Positions 61,719-64,000 of a stretch of DNA of 64,000 nt are shown here, one piece after another. A program made the position numbers and the translations under genes. The notes under the pieces are model-generated. The model was not told the DNA's origin and ran no database searches. It was given only the letters and a program-made list of their open reading frames with translations. The stretch is from Streptomyces sp. Q6 (GTDB lineage: Bacteria > Actinomycetota > Actinomycetes > Streptomycetales > Streptomycetaceae), in contig NZ_CP146022.1 of NCBI RefSeq assembly GCF_036967205.1, positions 6,014,001 to 6,078,000 of the forward strand, read 5' to 3'. Numbering within the stretch: position 1 is the stretch's first letter; each line of letters starts with the position of its first letter.

Positions 61719-64000
61719 TCACTGCTGTTCACTGCTGCCTGCGTCACGGCCCCGCTGCACACCGCGGCGCAGATTGCTCAGCCGGCCGCGTACGTCCTCG
61801 GGGGCCCGGGAGACCGACGGTCCGCCCTGCGGCGTCGACTCCGCGGTGCCCTCGACCAGGTTGGCCTTGGGCACCCGGCGCGGCAGCCCGGACGAGGTGA
61901 CCCCGCCCGCCTTCGGCTGCTTCAGCGCCTCCGCGCGCTCCCACCGGTCGTCGTTGGCCGAACGCCACGTGTCGGTGGTGTCGGTGGAGTCGCCGGTGGC
62001 CGGAGCCGCCTGCGCCTCACCGCCCCGGGGAGAGCCGGCGCCGCCGCGGCGCGGGAGACCGGCGTCGGTCAGCGCGTGCGGGACGGAAGGGGAGGGGCCG
62101 GCCGACAGGGCCGGACCGCGCGAGCCGAAGCCTACGCTCTCCTGCTCGGCCGCGTCAGACACCTGAGCGGATTCCGTTTCGGGAGCGTACGAGCCGCCGA
62201 AGTCGCCCTGGTAGGCGTCCCGCTCCTGCCAGTCGGCCTGTCGCGCGGGCTCCTCGAAGGCGTTGTAGCCCTGCGAGGGAGCTTCCGGATAGCCGTCCTG
62301 CGACGGGAATCCCGGCTCGTACCCGCCCTGCGGGCCCTCGTCGTACGACGGCTGCGCCGGGGCGTACTCGTTGTACGCGCCCTGCTGGGAGTTGTCGTAC
62401 GTCGTCTGCTGCTGCTCGCCGTAGACGTCCTGTCGCTGATTGTCGTAGCCGACCTGCTGCTGAGGATCGTAGGAGCGCTGATCATCGTCGTACGCGGACT
62501 GCCCCTGGTAGGGCGCGGGGGACTGCTGTGCCTGCTGGGGGGAGACCTCGTCACGGAACAGCGGGCGGCCTTCGGGCTCCTGGGCCTGGGCCTCCAGCGC
62601 CGCGCGGCGCTCCTCACGCATCAGGGAGCGGCCCACCGGGTCCAGCTCACGCGCGTCGTCCGGGACGTCGTAACGGCTGTCGTCGAAGCCGAGCTCCGCC
62701 GCCGTCCGCAGCGGCGCGTGCTCGAACGCCTGCTGCTCGGGGATGATCGTCGAGACGGTGAACTCGCTGTGGTCGGGCTGGTGCTCGCCACCGCCACCGC
62801 CGTGCGTGATCGCGTCCGGGAGCATGACCAGCGACGTCGTGCCCGCCTGCTCGCCCGAGGGGCGCAGCTGGACGCGGATGCCGTGCCGGTCGGCGAGGCG
62901 GCCGACCACGAACAGGCCCATGCGCTGGGAGATCGCGGCGTCCACGCTCGGCGGGTTGGCCAGCTTGTGGTTGATGTCCGCGAAGTCCTCGGCGGTGAGG
63001 CCGATGCCCTTGTCGTGGATCTCGATCATGATGCGGCCGTCGGGGAGACGGGTCGCGGTGACGCGGACCTTGGTCTGCGGGGAGGAGAACGTCGTGGCGT
63101 TCTCCAGGAGCTCGGCGAGCGCGTGCACGAGGTCGGTGACCGCGCGGCCGTGGATGTCGGCCTCCGGGACGCCGGACAGCTCGATGCGCTCGTACTGCTC
63201 CACCTCGGAGGTCGCGGCGCGCAGCACGTCGACCAGCGGGACCGGCTGGTCCCAGCGGCGGCCGGGCTCCTCGCCGGAGAGGACCAGGAGGTTCTCGCCG
63301 TTGCGGCGCATACGGGTCGCGAGGTGGTCCAGGCGGAAGAGGTTCTCCAGCTGGTCCGGGTCCGCCTCGTTGTTCTCCAGGTCGGTGATGAGGGTCAGCT
63401 GGCCCTCGATCAGCGACTGGTTGCGGCGCGACAGGTTGGTGAAGATCGCGTTGATGTTGCCCCGCAGGAGGGCCTGCTCGGCGGCGAGCCGTACCGCTTC
63501 CCGGTGAACCTGGTCGAAGGCGCGGGCGACCTCGCCGATCTCGTCGGTCGTGGTGATCGGGATCGGCTGGACGCGGGTGTCCACGCGGCCCGGGTCGGTG
63601 CGCGAGAGCTGGTCGACCAGCATCGGCAGCCGCTGCTCGGCCACGTCGAAGGCGGCGGAGCGCAGGCGGCGCATGGAGCGGGACATCTGGCGGGCCATCT
63701 GCCCGGCCAGCAGGAACGCGGCGAGCAGCGCGATCACGACGGCGGCGCCGATGATGATCGCCTCACGCTTGGCGTCGGCGGCGATCTGCGAGGCCTCGTT
63801 CACGGCCTTGTCGGCGAGATCCGACTCGATCGTGCGGTAGGCGTCGAACTTCGCGGTGTTGACCGCCCACCAGTTCTCGGCCGTCACGCCGTCCTTGGCG
63901 AGGGCGAGCCGGGCGCTGGGCTGCGTGCTCTGCAGCGCCACGACCGAGGCCACCATGTCGGTGGGGTCGGCCGGCGGCGGGATGTAGGTCGGGTCCTTCT
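61719..64000 (-). CDS. cvnA: Conservon sensor kinase-like protein CvnA (5' end outside window)
   Basis: The 3' 760 codons are present; the frame is open past the window end. It is a membrane sensor: the end of an extracellular nitrate/nitrite-sensing-like domain, a membrane segment (AIIIGAAVVIALLAAFLLAG), a HAMP-like part (TTDEIGEVARAFDQVHREAVRL) and a HATPase domain with DLVHALAELLENATTFSSPQT, EIHDKGIGLTAEDF and GLFVVGRLADRHGI. The tail of about 350 residues is disordered, rich in Tyr, Gln, Asp and Pro (for example YDPQQQVGYDNQRQDVYGEQQ in outline), and ends near VRGRLSNLRRGVQ. CvnA sits at the membrane and signals to CvnB/CvnD. There is no dimerisation His box of normal form. Confidence 0.93.
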   Translation of the reverse strand, partial: KDPTYIPPPADPTDMVASVVALQSTQPSARLALAKDGVTAENWWAVNTAKFDAYRTIESDLADKAVNEASQIAADAKREAIIIGAAVVIALLAAFLLAGQMARQMSRSMRRLRSAAFDVAEQRLPMLVDQLSRTDPGRVDTRVQPIPITTTDEIGEVARAFDQVHREAVRLAAEQALLRGNINAIFTNLSRRNQSLIEGQLTLITDLENNEADPDQLENLFRLDHLATRMRRNGENLLVLSGEEPGRRWDQPVPLVDVLRAATSEVEQYERIELSGVPEADIHGRAVTDLVHALAELLENATTFSSPQTKVRVTATRLPDGRIMIEIHDKGIGLTAEDFADINHKLANPPSVDAAISQRMGLFVVGRLADRHGIRVQLRPSGEQAGTTSLVMLPDAITHGGGGGEHQPDHSEFTVSTIIPEQQAFEHAPLRTAAELGFDDSRYDVPDDARELDPVGRSLMREERRAALEAQAQEPEGRPLFRDEVSPQQAQQSPAPYQGQSAYDDDQRSYDPQQQVGYDNQRQDVYGEQQQTTYDNSQQGAYNEYAPAQPSYDEGPQGGYEPGFPSQDGYPEAPSQGYNAFEEPARQADWQERDAYQGDFGGSYAPETESAQVSDAAEQESVGFGSRGPALSAGPSPSVPHALTDAGLPRRGGAGSPRGGEAQAAPATGDSTDTTDTWRSANDDRWERAEALKQPKAGGVTSSGLPRRVPKANLVEGTAESTPQGGPSVSRAPEDVRGRLSNLRRGVQRGRDAGSSEQQ

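Noticed and set aside
61719..63956. Start of cvnA at 63956
   Set aside because: The frame stays open to the window end and this Met lies within the extracellular sensing region, so the true start is outside.

Overview
This 64 kb window is high-GC DNA with dense codon bias, GTG starts, ATGA/GTGA start-stop overlaps and a conservon (cvn) operon. All of this points to a Streptomyces chromosome, in its conserved core rather than an arm. From memory, the order ilvC-serA ... proline catabolism ... leuB-ilvE-urease-like-agmatine deiminase-cimA ... pccB/pccE ... cvn matches the SCO5514-SCO5544 region of S. coelicolor. I see no rRNA, tRNA, CRISPR array, integrase, transposase or prophage.

Layout. 1-2.1 kb: 3' end of ilvC, then serA. 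2.3-5.6 kb: an SDR enzyme, a DHA2-type drug exporter and its divergent TetR regulator with a good operator. 5.6-9.7 kb: proline catabolism (PucR-type regulator, proline dehydrogenase, P5C dehydrogenase, strong terminator). 9.8-16 kb: an SDR, a membrane-anchored PP2C phosphatase, a STAND ATPase with TPR-like C-terminus, an alpha/beta hydrolase and a quinone-type oxidoreductase. 16-20 kb: a tightly coupled minus-strand phospholipid operon (CDP-alcohol phosphatidyltransferase, phosphatidate cytidylyltransferase, a low-complexity Asp/Leu repeat protein, PlsC acyltransferase). 19.9-24.6 kb: an AAC(2')-like acetyltransferase, an oxidoreductase/LysR pair, a 47-residue protein and a Tat-exported metallophosphoesterase. 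24.8-27.2 kb: leuB and ilvE. 27.4-31.4 kb: a coupled operon of divergent urease subunits, agmatine deiminase and a TetR regulator. 31.5-35.1 kb: a secreted beta-propeller protein and the 5-oxoprolinase set pxpA-pxpB-pxpC. 35.1-37 kb: cimA with an attenuator leader. 37-44 kb: envelope proteins, an orphan QcrB-type cytochrome b, a methyltransferase, a beta-helix membrane protein and an RsbW-like ATPase. 44-49.5 kb: a two-component system divergent from an ABC/FtsX exporter. 49.6-54.9 kb: YceI protein, a small secreted protein and a multidomain GH101 glycosidase. 55-56.9 kb: propionyl-CoA carboxylase beta and epsilon. 56.9-64 kb: a NACHT-LRR NTPase downstream of a complete cvnABCD conservon (cvnA cut by the window end).

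How the genes work together. Branched-chain amino-acid genes recur (ilvC, leuB, ilvE, cimA), and cimA carries an Ile-codon leader peptide followed by an intrinsic terminator. The urease-like/agmatine deiminase operon looks like a dedicated nitrogen-scavenging unit. The conservon and NACHT-LRR protein may form one signalling unit.

Quality caution. Six genes (PucR regulator, plsC, CDP-alcohol phosphatidyltransferase, LysR regulator, pxpC, pxpA) are broken by seven single-base losses. Five lie in short G/C runs, two in other GC-rich sequence, and each is repaired by adding one base. I treat these as probable sequencing or assembly errors and give the genes their full spans.
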